A stretch of DNA of 10,997 bases from NCBI GenBank assembly GCA_003645395.1, contig QNFC01000031.1, positions 1 to 10,997 of the forward strand, given 5' to 3'. A program made the position numbers and the translations under genes. Within the stretch, counting starts at the first letter, position 1. Each line of letters starts with the position of its first letter. The notes under the pieces were generated by a model. The model saw nothing but the letters and a program-made list of their open reading frames with translations. It ran no database searches and was not told the DNA's origin. This DNA is from Gammaproteobacteria bacterium. Its GTDB lineage: Bacteria > Pseudomonadota > Gammaproteobacteria > Immundisolibacterales > Immundisolibacteraceae. Positions 1-7,047 of this stretch are shown here, piece after piece.

Positions 1-254
1 ACTCTAATCGCCTGCGTGAAGTAGCCGCGGCCGAGAAGAAACCTGCATACCGCATACAATCGGCGGCTGAACTGAACCCAGAATGGTTTGAGGGGATTGC
101 CAACGTCGGCATCAGCGCTGGCGCCTCAACACCGGAGGTGCTGGTAGAAGAAGTCATTACCAAATTGAAAGTACTTTTCGGTGCTACGGTCGAAACCTTG
201 CCCGGTAAGGAGGAAAAAATCCATTTCCGTTTGCCACGAGAGATAGAACGCTAA
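1..254 (+). CDS. ispH: 4-hydroxy-3-methylbut-2-enyl diphosphate reductase, C-terminal part
   Basis: This is the 3' end of a gene that begins left of the window; the in-frame reading starts at base 3 and ends at a TAA at 252-254. The visible 83 residues open with SNRLREVA, the conserved IspH substrate-binding stretch. They continue with the hallmark GISAGASTPEVLVEEV, which is usually GxTAGASAPE, so there is a conservative Thr-to-Ser change. The tail is a normal IspH C-terminus ending LPREIER. IspH is the [4Fe-4S] enzyme of the last step of the MEP isoprenoid pathway and makes IPP and DMAPP in the cytosol. The iron-sulfur cysteines lie upstream and cannot be checked. I see no clear terminator after the stop. 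Confidence 0.93.
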   Translation, partial: SNRLREVAAAEKKPAYRIQSAAELNPEWFEGIANVGISAGASTPEVLVEEVITKLKVLFGATVETLPGKEEKIHFRLPREIER

Positions 255-553
255 CGGCACAACTGAGACTTTCACGTCAACTCACTTTGCTGGTTGATCC
301 TCAGTGACAGCAGAACCACCCACATCAGCATCCAACCAAATCCGGCGCCCTAAGCCACCCCTTCTGATAATGCTGCACCCACTTACACGTCTCTAAGGCA
401 GCCATAGCAATCTTTTACCGTATCTGTTGGCACCCCGTTAGCATCCCCCACGCGCACGTCGTTTTTCACCCATTCCATAGCTAAACTCCCGGTGGTCACT
501 GCCGCAATAAACTAATTAGCCATCAGGCTAAGCTCATTAGGGAGTATTTTTGG
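255..553. other. Intergenic region between ispH and the phosphatase gene
   Basis: About 300 bases without a convincing gene. It contains the sigma-54-like promoter listed separately and the ribosome binding site GGGAG at 540-544 for the next gene. A 31-codon minus-strand ORF (383-478, with a GGGAG-like sequence upstream of its ATG) is present but has no recognisable similarity, so I do not call it as a gene. A weak nested inverted pairing around 260-305 (CTGAG with CTCAG, TCAAC with GTTGA) is not a canonical terminator because no T-run follows. Confidence 0.6.
427..444 (+). promoter_or_regulatory. Candidate sigma-54 (RpoN) -24/-12 promoter
   Basis: The bases TTGGCACCCCGTTAGCAT contain the invariant GG (429-430) and GC (441-442) exactly 12 bases apart. 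Against the consensus TGGCACG-N4-TTGCW, 10 of 12 defined positions match; the mismatches are G-to-C after TGGCAC and T-to-A in TTGC. It faces the phosphatase gene, with a predicted transcription start near 453 and a leader of about 100 bases. Several type VI secretion clusters are known to be sigma-54 dependent, which fits a PppA/PpkA-like module. No enhancer-binding-protein gene is visible in the window. Confidence 0.5.
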
Positions 554-1282
554 TTGGGTTGGGAACAATATAACTGGCACTCGTACGGGCGAACCGACAT
601 TGGCCATGTACGCAAAACAAACGAAGACGCCTACCTCGACCATCGTCAGGCTGGGTTGTGGGTGGTTGCAGACGGCATGGGTGGCCACGCTGCCGGGGAT
701 GTTGCCAGCCAGCTCATTACCGACACCATGGGGGAGCTTGGCCACGCCCAGGACCTGAATCAGTTTATTAACGAGGTGGAACAGACTCTCCTCGATGTCA
801 ATCAGCGGTTGCTCGAATACTCCGCCACCGAGCTCAATAACGAGACCGTCGGCAGCACGGTTGTCTCACTATTAGTGCACGAAAACTATTGCGCAATATT
901 GTGGGTCGGCGACAGCCGCGCGTACCGGCTGCGCAACGGGCAACTAGATATGCTCATGCAAGAACATACCCAGGCGGAAGAACTTGTCGCCCAAGGGCTC
1001 CTTGCCGCTGAAAAGGCGGAATCCCACCCAACTTTTAACATTTTGACTCGCGCGGTGGGCGCGCAAAACCCCCTGTATGTTGACGTTGATGTCTTTCGAG
1101 TAGAGAAAGGTGACCGTTTTCTGCTGTGCAGTGATGGGTTGAATAAAGCAGTTAGCGACGCCGAAATTTGCACCACGCTAGTTAAAAATAGCGTTAATAA
1201 TTCGGTAGATATTCTCGTCGACCAGGCACTTACCCAAGGTTCCAACGATAACGTAACCGTAATCGTGATAGAAGCCGAATGA
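554..1282 (+). CDS. PP2C-family Ser/Thr protein phosphatase (PppA/Stp-like)
   Basis: A 242-residue cytosolic, metal-dependent Ser/Thr phosphatase, a normal length for the bacterial PP2C family. All core motifs are present: DIGHVRKTNED (residues 15-25), VADGMGGHAAGD (38-49), GDSRAY (119-124), the EHT segment (137-139), LTRAVG (164-169), LLCSDGL (190-196) and DNVTVI (232-237). The expected metal-binding acidic residues are D40, D194 and D232. The start is TTG: no ATG, GTG or other TTG lies between the upstream in-frame stop (482-484) and base 554, and GGGAG sits 9 bases upstream. There is no signal peptide or membrane segment. It precedes a transmembrane kinase on the same strand, so it most likely reverses that kinase's phosphorylation, as PppA does for PpkA in type VI secretion. 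Its stop overlaps an ATG (ATGA, 1279-1282). The assignment to PppA rather than a general Stp phosphatase is inference from context. Confidence 0.93.
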   Translation: MGWEQYNWHSYGRTDIGHVRKTNEDAYLDHRQAGLWVVADGMGGHAAGDVASQLITDTMGELGHAQDLNQFINEVEQTLLDVNQRLLEYSATELNNETVGSTVVSLLVHENYCAILWVGDSRAYRLRNGQLDMLMQEHTQAEELVAQGLLAAEKAESHPTFNILTRAVGAQNPLYVDVDVFRVEKGDRFLLCSDGLNKAVSDAEICTTLVKNSVNNSVDILVDQALTQGSNDNVTVIVIEAE

Positions 1283-1470
1283 GCCAGCCCTCTTCTCCGC
1301 CTGGGCAGCAAGCACCACAGCGCCGTGCAATAAACAACTGCCCGCGCCGTCATGTTTTTAAAACTATCCACTTCATTGCTTTATCAGCAACCCTCACTGA
1401 CGTTGCTCACCACCCGGTTACTCATGCATTAAAGCGCAGCCATCACCGCGTTGGTTCGCCAACAGGGTAG
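1279..1470 (+). other. Small bridging ORF between phosphatase and kinase (uncertain)
   Basis: A 63-codon ORF begins at the ATG in the ATGA overlap with the phosphatase stop and ends at a TAG (1468-1470), 20 bases inside the TTG start used here for the kinase. The deduced peptide is rich in Pro, Arg and His and matches nothing I recognise, so it may not encode a functional protein. Its position is suggestive: translation through it would deliver ribosomes to the kinase start, giving termination-reinitiation coupling. Alternatively it is the true kinase N-terminus joined by a frameshift. The kinase frame is closed by TAA at 1331-1333 and 1430-1432. Confidence 0.25.
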
Positions 1471-4400
1471 CGAGATTTTGGAATTTCAGGGCACCAAAAC
1501 GCTTGGCGATACAGGCTCTCTAGAAAGCCATCTCGTCGCCTTTACCCTGGGTCGATTAACCCTGCATCGACTACTTGTAGAGTTCGATTCGGCGATTTTA
1601 GCGGCCCCCGGTAACCGTCAGCAGATTTCTAGTTTGCTAAAAAACTACCTGTACCAGGGTGAAATCACCATTTCTGCTTATAAAGAAATTACCGGCGAAA
1701 TCATTAATCAAATATCTCTTCCCACCGTATCCCCATCCGCCGAACCCTTTACCAAACAGCCGATAACGATAATCGATGGGCTGGCCGAAGATACAGGCAC
1801 TAAAACGGCAGCCAACGACCTTAACATTGGACTTGATGAAACCATTTCCCCATCTCTCATCAACGATGGGACGGCTATCACGACCGGGGGTGACGACTCA
1901 ATGTCTCTCGATCTGGGTGATTTCAGCGATCCAGCGGCTGTAATCATTACTGACATTGACTACGGAGTGACACTGGCCGGGATCAATGACGATGCCACTG
2001 ACCAGGCCACAAAGGGGAGTATTCTTGAGAATTCCTGGCAAAACGGAGCACCGCCCAGCACCGGCAATTCCTGGTCAGATCCGTCCGGCTGGATTGATGA
2101 TGGCGAGCCCCTCGGCGTTGGCTCATTACTCAAGGAACGTTTTGAACTTATAGAACGCCTTGGAGCCGGCGGCATGGGCGTTGTCTATAAAGCGCTGGAT
2201 CGACGCAAAGTAGAGGCTCAGGACCGCCATCCCTATGTGGCGCTAAAAATCCTCAACGACAAATTCAAAAAGCACCCGAAGGCCCTGCAGGCTCTCCAAC
2301 GAGAGGCAAAGAAGACCCAGGAACTGGCCCACCCCAATATCATGACTGTCTATGACTTTGACCGGGTCGGAAGCAACGTCTTCATGACCATGGAGTTTCT
2401 CGATGGAGCTCCCCTGGATGTCATCATCGGCAGGCGAAAAGGCAAACCTTTTCCCGAAGACGAAGCAATGATGATGATTGAAGGCATGAGCGAAGCCCTG
2501 GGCTACGCTCATCGTCGCAATCTGGTCCACTCTGACTTCAAACCTGGCAATGTATTCTTGACTAAAGAAGGGACCATCAAAGTCCTCGACTTTGGTATCG
2601 CTGCCAGGATAAACAACCCGGTCGCCGGTGATGAAGAGGAAAGCGTCGAAACCACCGTCTTCGATGTTAAACAGCTCGGGGCGTTCACACCCGCCTACGC
2701 CTCCTGTGCAATTCTGGAAGGGTCGATACCCGACCCTCGAGATGACATCTATGCATTGGGGTGCGTCGCTTACCAATTGCTTAGCGGCAAACACCCGTTT
2801 AAGCGAAAGCGCGCCAGTTTGGCTCGTGACAATGGCATGGTCGTCAAACCCATCCCAACGCTGAACCGTCGCCAGCAGAACACGTTAAACCAGTCACTCG
2901 CCTTCTCTCACGCCCAGTGCATGCCAACTATTGAACAATTTATCGATGGCATGCGGCGCAAAAAGTCAAAACTGCTGCCCTTCTCTATCGGCCTGGCTCT
3001 AGTACTTCTAGTGATAACAGTTGCGCTAAAAACAATCATCATTGACTACTTACAACAGCAGGAACACGGGCAGATCATGACCCTGCTGGTGAATAAGGAT
3101 GATGACAAATTCCTCGATGGCCTCAGGAAGTTACTCAGCGCCGAGGAGCCCTTACGCAGCTCTCTAATTGCTGATGCCCGTGAAACCATACTGGCCTACT
3201 ACGAGAAGCAAACTCAGCTACTCATCGATAACCCCCACGGTCCTTATAACTTTCCCAAAGCCTCTTTCCTGGTCAATGACGCCCGCACTCTCTATCCCGA
3301 TTCGGCCCAAATCCAACGGATGCTCGACACTCTGAACAACCGAAGCACTCTGTTACTAAATCAATTAACCAGCCGCTTTAACGCTGCTCTGGCATCGGGA
3401 AACCTGTTAAGCAACCCGGATACTGATGACATTATCGAAATTCTCGACCGGGTTAAACAAATCAACCCGACCCACCCATTAATTGATGATCCGCGGTTAC
3501 CACCCGCCTACGTTGCCAGAGCGAAAACGGCATTGAACGCCAGTGATTACCTATTGGCATCCGCATTCGTGATGAAAGGGCTCGACTACTTCCCCGAAAA
3601 CGTCTCGCTGATCAACATCAGGGATGAGATCAATGCTGTGCGCCAGCAAGTAAAAACCAGCGACGCCGTGGCTACCTGGGTAGCACAAATTAAAGCCGCC
3701 CCGTCCCCAGTAACTATTGAAGACTTTTACTTAATTCGCGAACCGCTACTGGCAATCTCGGAAATAGAACCGCAAAACCACTTTCTATCAAAATACAAAA
3801 AAACCTTACAGGCATTTATTCCAGCGGCTAACAATCAATTTATCGAGCAAAAACAGTGGTCGGCTGGATACGACCTGTTATCAGAATTTGCTGATTTGCT
3901 GACCTCCGAACAGGTCATTGGGCAGCAACAAACCATAGTGGCCGCAAATAGCCTGTATGACCGCACGATACTCGACTTACTGACGCAGTTTGAAAACAGT
4001 TTCGCCAACAGTGAACTCAGCCTGACGACATTGGCATTGGCCAACCAACTATTAGCCCAACTAAATTCATACGCCCTCGCTGACGACCCCAACCTGCTTT
4101 ATGCACGCAACCGTATCAGTTATGCATATCTAACACTGGCGCGCCAGGCTCGGGCTGATAACCGGTTGGCAGATGCCAGAAACTTAGCCCAACTTGCAGC
4201 CAAGGCGAATCCCGGCCAAATAATAGCCGAAGCGATCCGTGACGAGCTCATTGTTGTGAACATGCCGGATGGTACGGCAGGACAAAGGCAGGCCGACCAG
4301 ATAGCAGAGCAATTTGATGCCCTGTTCGCCCAACGAAAACCGCGCCAGGAAGCTGCAACCCTGATTACGCTGTTAGATCAACTTGCGCTGACTGACCCGG

Positions 4401-6109
4401 TCAATGCCCACATTGCCCGGGGCCGATCCAGCGTCGCTCAGCGACTATCCAGTCACGTCACTACGATGATTGCAGATGATGACTGGAACCGGGCTCTTAC
4501 CCACGCGCAAGCGGCACGCCTGTTACTCCCTGAACAGCCCGCAACCAGAGCATTACCAGCAAGCGTTGAGAAAGCTAAACCGAGTACTGAATTAGCCCGC
4601 AAACAACAACTGATAAGTACCATAACCGAGAAGTTGGCAATCCTGCTGACAGAACCCGCGTTCACTCCCCCGTGGGAAGCTGACATGGCCGGCAACTGGC
4701 GGCGTTTACGTCCGCTATTAGCCGACCGGCCAAAACAGCTAAAAATGGAAGAAGACAAAATTACTCAGGCAATTTTGACCGGTGTAAACCAGAGCCAGTC
4801 AAAACACCTCTTCGTCGAAGCAGCCCGTCGTTTACGCTCCGGTAAACGTATTCTTCCCGATAACCCAGATTTCAGAAAAGCACAGAAAACACTCGCACAG
4901 GACGAGGACAATTTCCAGAAACTAGAGAAGTTTCAAACGCAAACAGGGGAAATAGACGGCCTCAAACAGACTCTTCTCACTCAAATCGACGCAAGATCAG
5001 TTATCGAAGCTGAGGTCACACTTGAAAAACTGCGACAGTTACTTCCGGATGATAGTCAGTTTTTGACTGCTGAGATTACCAACGCGCTGGGTTCCGCTTA
5101 TCTTGATCAGGCAAAAGCCCTCGCTGAACAAGGTGATTTTAGCAAAGCACTGGTGCTTACCGGGGCGGGACTAAAAGTCGTCCCGAACCAGCTAGGTTTA
5201 CGGAATAGCCATGACCTTTACAAAGGTGAAGCAGCATTATCGAAATTAGCAGCCCAATTAGCCGACGTCCTACGGCCACCAAACCAGACTTCAGACACAT
5301 TCAAAGCAAGTATCGAAACAATCAGAGAGCGTTCGCCAGTGCGCGCAGGCGCTCTAGTCACCCAGTTTAGCGATCTGTTTGCCAAACGAGCAGAAACAAC
5401 AGCAGGGGTTGGCGATGCAGCCCGCCGAGCCTGGTTACTCCAGGGCGCCGATTTATTCCCCGACGACCCTCGGTTCAATGCGGTCAATACCAGTCTTAAG
5501 GAAAGACCCTGCACTGCAAAGGTTGTCGGTCAGGGCTTACTTAAAACTGGCGTTTGTTATGACGCCATTGGCAAGCACGCCCGCGGACCATTAATGGTGG
5601 TCATTCCGGCAACTCCACCGTATGCAATAGGTAAATATGAAATTTCGCATCAGGAATTCAAACTGTTTTGTGGCGATAGCCGGCGGTGCCCACCACAGGG
5701 TGATGACATGCTCCTGCCTGTCACTCAGGTTTCTGTCGGTCTTGCTGTTGAATACACTCAGTGGCTATCTCAACAGACTGGAAAAACTTATCGCTTACCA
5801 ATAGACGAAGAGTGGATTTACGCGGCCAACGGTGACGGAATTATCAGCCAGGAACGCAACTGCCAATTAAAACTTGGCGGCACCATTGTCAAAGACACCC
5901 GCTTAATGCCTGTCGATTCAGGAAAAGCGAACGGTTGGGGACTACACAACCCAGCCGGAAATGTACAGGAGCTCACCGCTAGCAACACCGTTCGTGGCGG
6001 AGCTTACAGCGATACAATGGAAAACTGCGATATCTCCCTAAAACGCAACTATTCGGGAGTCGCAGATAAATTTACCGGCTTTCGGGTAGTTCAAGAAATC
6101 AAGGAATAG
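1451..6109 (+). CDS. Transmembrane Ser/Thr protein kinase with periplasmic helical repeats and a TagR/FGE-like domain
   Basis: A 1552-residue modular kinase. Residues 1-85 are a helical segment and about 86-225 are an acidic, Ser/Thr-rich linker. Residues 231-500 are a Hanks-type kinase with G-loop GAGGMG (238-243), K266, E285, catalytic loop HSDFKPGN (360-367, D362 and N367) and DFG (380-382). One membrane segment (about 511-533) follows the basic RRKKSK, placing the kinase in the cytosol. About 820 cysteine-free periplasmic residues then form degenerate TPR-like helical repeats (near 691, 897, 1003, 1122, 1218 and 1325). Residues 1381-1552 are an FGE/SUMF1-type domain (RLPIDEEW 1448-1455, GLHNPAGNVQEL 1497-1508, RGGAY 1515-1519, GFR 1543-1545). 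The kinase-TM-FGE plan resembles PpkA fused to TagR. The catalytic loop has HSD for HRD, and the APE-type Glu appears to be Ala (A420). The start is uncertain: TTG 1451 has no good ribosome site, and TTG 1478 is an alternative with AGGG 10 bases upstream. Confidence 0.9.
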   Translation: MVRQQGSEILEFQGTKTLGDTGSLESHLVAFTLGRLTLHRLLVEFDSAILAAPGNRQQISSLLKNYLYQGEITISAYKEITGEIINQISLPTVSPSAEPFTKQPITIIDGLAEDTGTKTAANDLNIGLDETISPSLINDGTAITTGGDDSMSLDLGDFSDPAAVIITDIDYGVTLAGINDDATDQATKGSILENSWQNGAPPSTGNSWSDPSGWIDDGEPLGVGSLLKERFELIERLGAGGMGVVYKALDRRKVEAQDRHPYVALKILNDKFKKHPKALQALQREAKKTQELAHPNIMTVYDFDRVGSNVFMTMEFLDGAPLDVIIGRRKGKPFPEDEAMMMIEGMSEALGYAHRRNLVHSDFKPGNVFLTKEGTIKVLDFGIAARINNPVAGDEEESVETTVFDVKQLGAFTPAYASCAILEGSIPDPRDDIYALGCVAYQLLSGKHPFKRKRASLARDNGMVVKPIPTLNRRQQNTLNQSLAFSHAQCMPTIEQFIDGMRRKKSKLLPFSIGLALVLLVITVALKTIIIDYLQQQEHGQIMTLLVNKDDDKFLDGLRKLLSAEEPLRSSLIADARETILAYYEKQTQLLIDNPHGPYNFPKASFLVNDARTLYPDSAQIQRMLDTLNNRSTLLLNQLTSRFNAALASGNLLSNPDTDDIIEILDRVKQINPTHPLIDDPRLPPAYVARAKTALNASDYLLASAFVMKGLDYFPENVSLINIRDEINAVRQQVKTSDAVATWVAQIKAAPSPVTIEDFYLIREPLLAISEIEPQNHFLSKYKKTLQAFIPAANNQFIEQKQWSAGYDLLSEFADLLTSEQVIGQQQTIVAANSLYDRTILDLLTQFENSFANSELSLTTLALANQLLAQLNSYALADDPNLLYARNRISYAYLTLARQARADNRLADARNLAQLAAKANPGQIIAEAIRDELIVVNMPDGTAGQRQADQIAEQFDALFAQRKPRQEAATLITLLDQLALTDPVNAHIARGRSSVAQRLSSHVTTMIADDDWNRALTHAQAARLLLPEQPATRALPASVEKAKPSTELARKQQLISTITEKLAILLTEPAFTPPWEADMAGNWRRLRPLLADRPKQLKMEEDKITQAILTGVNQSQSKHLFVEAARRLRSGKRILPDNPDFRKAQKTLAQDEDNFQKLEKFQTQTGEIDGLKQTLLTQIDARSVIEAEVTLEKLRQLLPDDSQFLTAEITNALGSAYLDQAKALAEQGDFSKALVLTGAGLKVVPNQLGLRNSHDLYKGEAALSKLAAQLADVLRPPNQTSDTFKASIETIRERSPVRAGALVTQFSDLFAKRAETTAGVGDAARRAWLLQGADLFPDDPRFNAVNTSLKERPCTAKVVGQGLLKTGVCYDAIGKHARGPLMVVIPATPPYAIGKYEISHQEFKLFCGDSRRCPPQGDDMLLPVTQVSVGLAVEYTQWLSQQTGKTYRLPIDEEWIYAANGDGIISQERNCQLKLGGTIVKDTRLMPVDSGKANGWGLHNPAGNVQELTASNTVRGGAYSDTMENCDISLKRNYSGVADKFTGFRVVQEIKE

Positions 6110-6114
6110 CCCCT

Positions 6115-6516
6115 ATGCCCACTACTAAAAGTCCAGTTCGACAACTTGCCTGGGATTATTACCTGGGGAGAGTTGGGCCTCGGTACGAATACCTGCGCCA
6201 ACGCCGCCTGCTGGTCGAAGCGATGATCAGCGGCAAACAGGTCTCGGCATCGTATGAAATTGACCCAACTATCCCAGAATTAGAACCCAATACACCGCCA
6301 GAAACACTAATGCCGCACGCTCGCGCCCACATCCCTCCAAATCAGCCGACATCGCCAAAAAAGGCGTTATCGACCCGCCGTCATTCTCTAATTTTTACGC
6401 TAGCATTCGCCGTTATTGCCGCCCTGTCCGGCGCAACAATCTACCTGGGCTCTGACAGCAAACAAAGCACTACCGCTACCCCGATAACAGCGACCTCCAC
6501 CGTGAACGCTAATTAG
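6115..6516 (+). CDS. Small single-pass membrane protein, third gene of the kinase module
   Basis: A 133-residue protein of a type I do not recognise. The ATG lies 5 bases after the kinase stop, with AAGGA (6101-6105) 9 bases upstream and inside the kinase's last codons, so it is almost certainly co-transcribed and possibly translationally coupled. The N-terminal part is basic and helical, with a short motif LAWDYYLGRVGPRYEYLRQR. A proline-rich linker (about residues 53-82) follows, then one hydrophobic segment SLIFTLAFAVIAALSGATIY. A Ser/Thr-rich tail of about 22 residues ends the protein. A cluster of basic residues (KKALSTRRH) before the membrane segment predicts N-in, C-out topology, the same as the kinase. 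The likely role is an accessory partner or substrate of the kinase; this is inference from gene order only. Confidence 0.75.
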   Translation: MPTTKSPVRQLAWDYYLGRVGPRYEYLRQRRLLVEAMISGKQVSASYEIDPTIPELEPNTPPETLMPHARAHIPPNQPTSPKKALSTRRHSLIFTLAFAVIAALSGATIYLGSDSKQSTTATPITATSTVNAN

Positions 6517-6746
6517 ATAAGGTAATTGACGATCCAAACCGTGGTTGTTCACCATGCACCCTGATGCCAATACCTCAACGAAGACTCCCACCGCAAGCCC
6601 GTACATAACTCAGAATTTCAGCATCTACTTTTAGTTCACAGCCGTTTTTAGTGGTCACTGAAACTGTCACCCGTCCCACTCAATTCATCTGCGAAACCTG
6701 ATGTGGCATCTCTTTAACCCTACGATCCTGTTAGATTTTCCGATCG

Positions 6747-6785
6747 CTCCCAAGAACCTCATAACCACCCTGTCCCCCTTGGGAG
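6747..6785. repeat. Perfect 8-bp inverted repeat with 23-base spacer
   Basis: CTCCCAAG (6747-6754) and CTTGGGAG (6778-6785) are exact reverse complements separated by 23 bases. An RNA stem with a large loop is possible. No T-run follows immediately on either strand, so a canonical intrinsic terminator is not supported; an operator or chance are alternatives. Confidence 0.35.
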
Positions 6786-6897
6786 AACATCTATTTACCC
6801 CTCGCAGATAAACGGGAAACTTGGTGATCTAAAGGTAAACTGCAACTTTGGCGGATTCTTTGACACCCCAAACCAGGAGCGGGTGGTTCCGCCCTGC

Positions 6898-6919
6898 TTA
6901 TTGCTCTGCAAAGCAATAA
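6898..6919. repeat. Perfect 8-bp hairpin TTATTGCT / AGCAATAA upstream of folE
   Basis: TTATTGCT (6898-6905), a 6-base loop CTGCAA, then AGCAATAA (6912-6919) form a compact perfect hairpin. Just upstream, AGCGGG and CCCTGCT (6878-6898) can pair imperfectly. The stem is AT-rich and no T-run follows on the + strand, so it is not a standard terminator. It could be a leader structure of folE or a regulator site. Confidence 0.35.
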
Positions 6920-7047
6920 AACTGAAAAATCTGCAAGAATAGTCGTCTCTTCTGCCCCTTCATGGTCGAATCAGCATAAGCTGCGCGCGCTGACACCTTG
7001 CCTGGAACACGGGCTAGCCATCATCTCTTTCTGGACTCAATCAAAAA

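Larger units (their letters stand above)
6517..7047. other. 531-base intergenic region upstream of folE
   Basis: I find no convincing gene here. The + strand is rich in C and T. Two perfect inverted repeats (6747-6785 and 6898-6919) are listed separately. The longest plausible + strand ORF (6701-6811, 36 codons) lacks a ribosome site and any recognisable motif. A TTGACA hexamer (6860-6865) has no matching -10 at 16-18 bases. The region should hold the folE promoter and a long leader, and the end of the kinase operon transcript, but I cannot place either precisely. Confidence 0.5.

Noticed and set aside
383..478. 31-codon minus-strand ORF in the ispH-phosphatase gap with a GGGAG-like site upstream
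   Set aside because: It is too short and without similarity I can recognise, and it overlaps the better-supported sigma-54 promoter.
512..745. Minus-strand ORF of 77 codons over the phosphatase start
   Set aside because: It overlaps the conserved PP2C N-terminal motifs on the opposite strand and shows no recognisable features.
886..1371. Minus-strand ORF of 161 codons across the phosphatase gene
   Set aside because: It lies antisense to a clear PP2C frame, is low-complexity (Ser/Arg-rich) and has no family motif.
2243..2794. Minus-strand ORF of 183 codons inside the kinase gene
   Set aside because: It is antisense to the conserved kinase catalytic region, which explains the base pattern; no independent motif or ribosome site supports it.
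554..6516. A complete type VI secretion cluster
   Set aside because: Only PppA-, PpkA- and TagR-like elements are present; no sheath, baseplate, membrane complex, ClpV, Hcp or VgrG gene is visible.
492..6660. The 10-mer GTGGTCACTG present in both large gaps (492-501 and 6651-6660)
   Set aside because: Dozens of 10-mer pairs are expected by chance in a window this size; no longer match surrounds it.
6701..6811. 36-codon + strand ORF in the gap before folE
   Set aside because: There is no ribosome binding site, no motif, and its composition is like the surrounding non-coding sequence.
6898..6930. Intrinsic terminator at the TTATTGCT/AGCAATAA hairpin
   Set aside because: The stem is AT-rich and there is no T-run after it on either strand.
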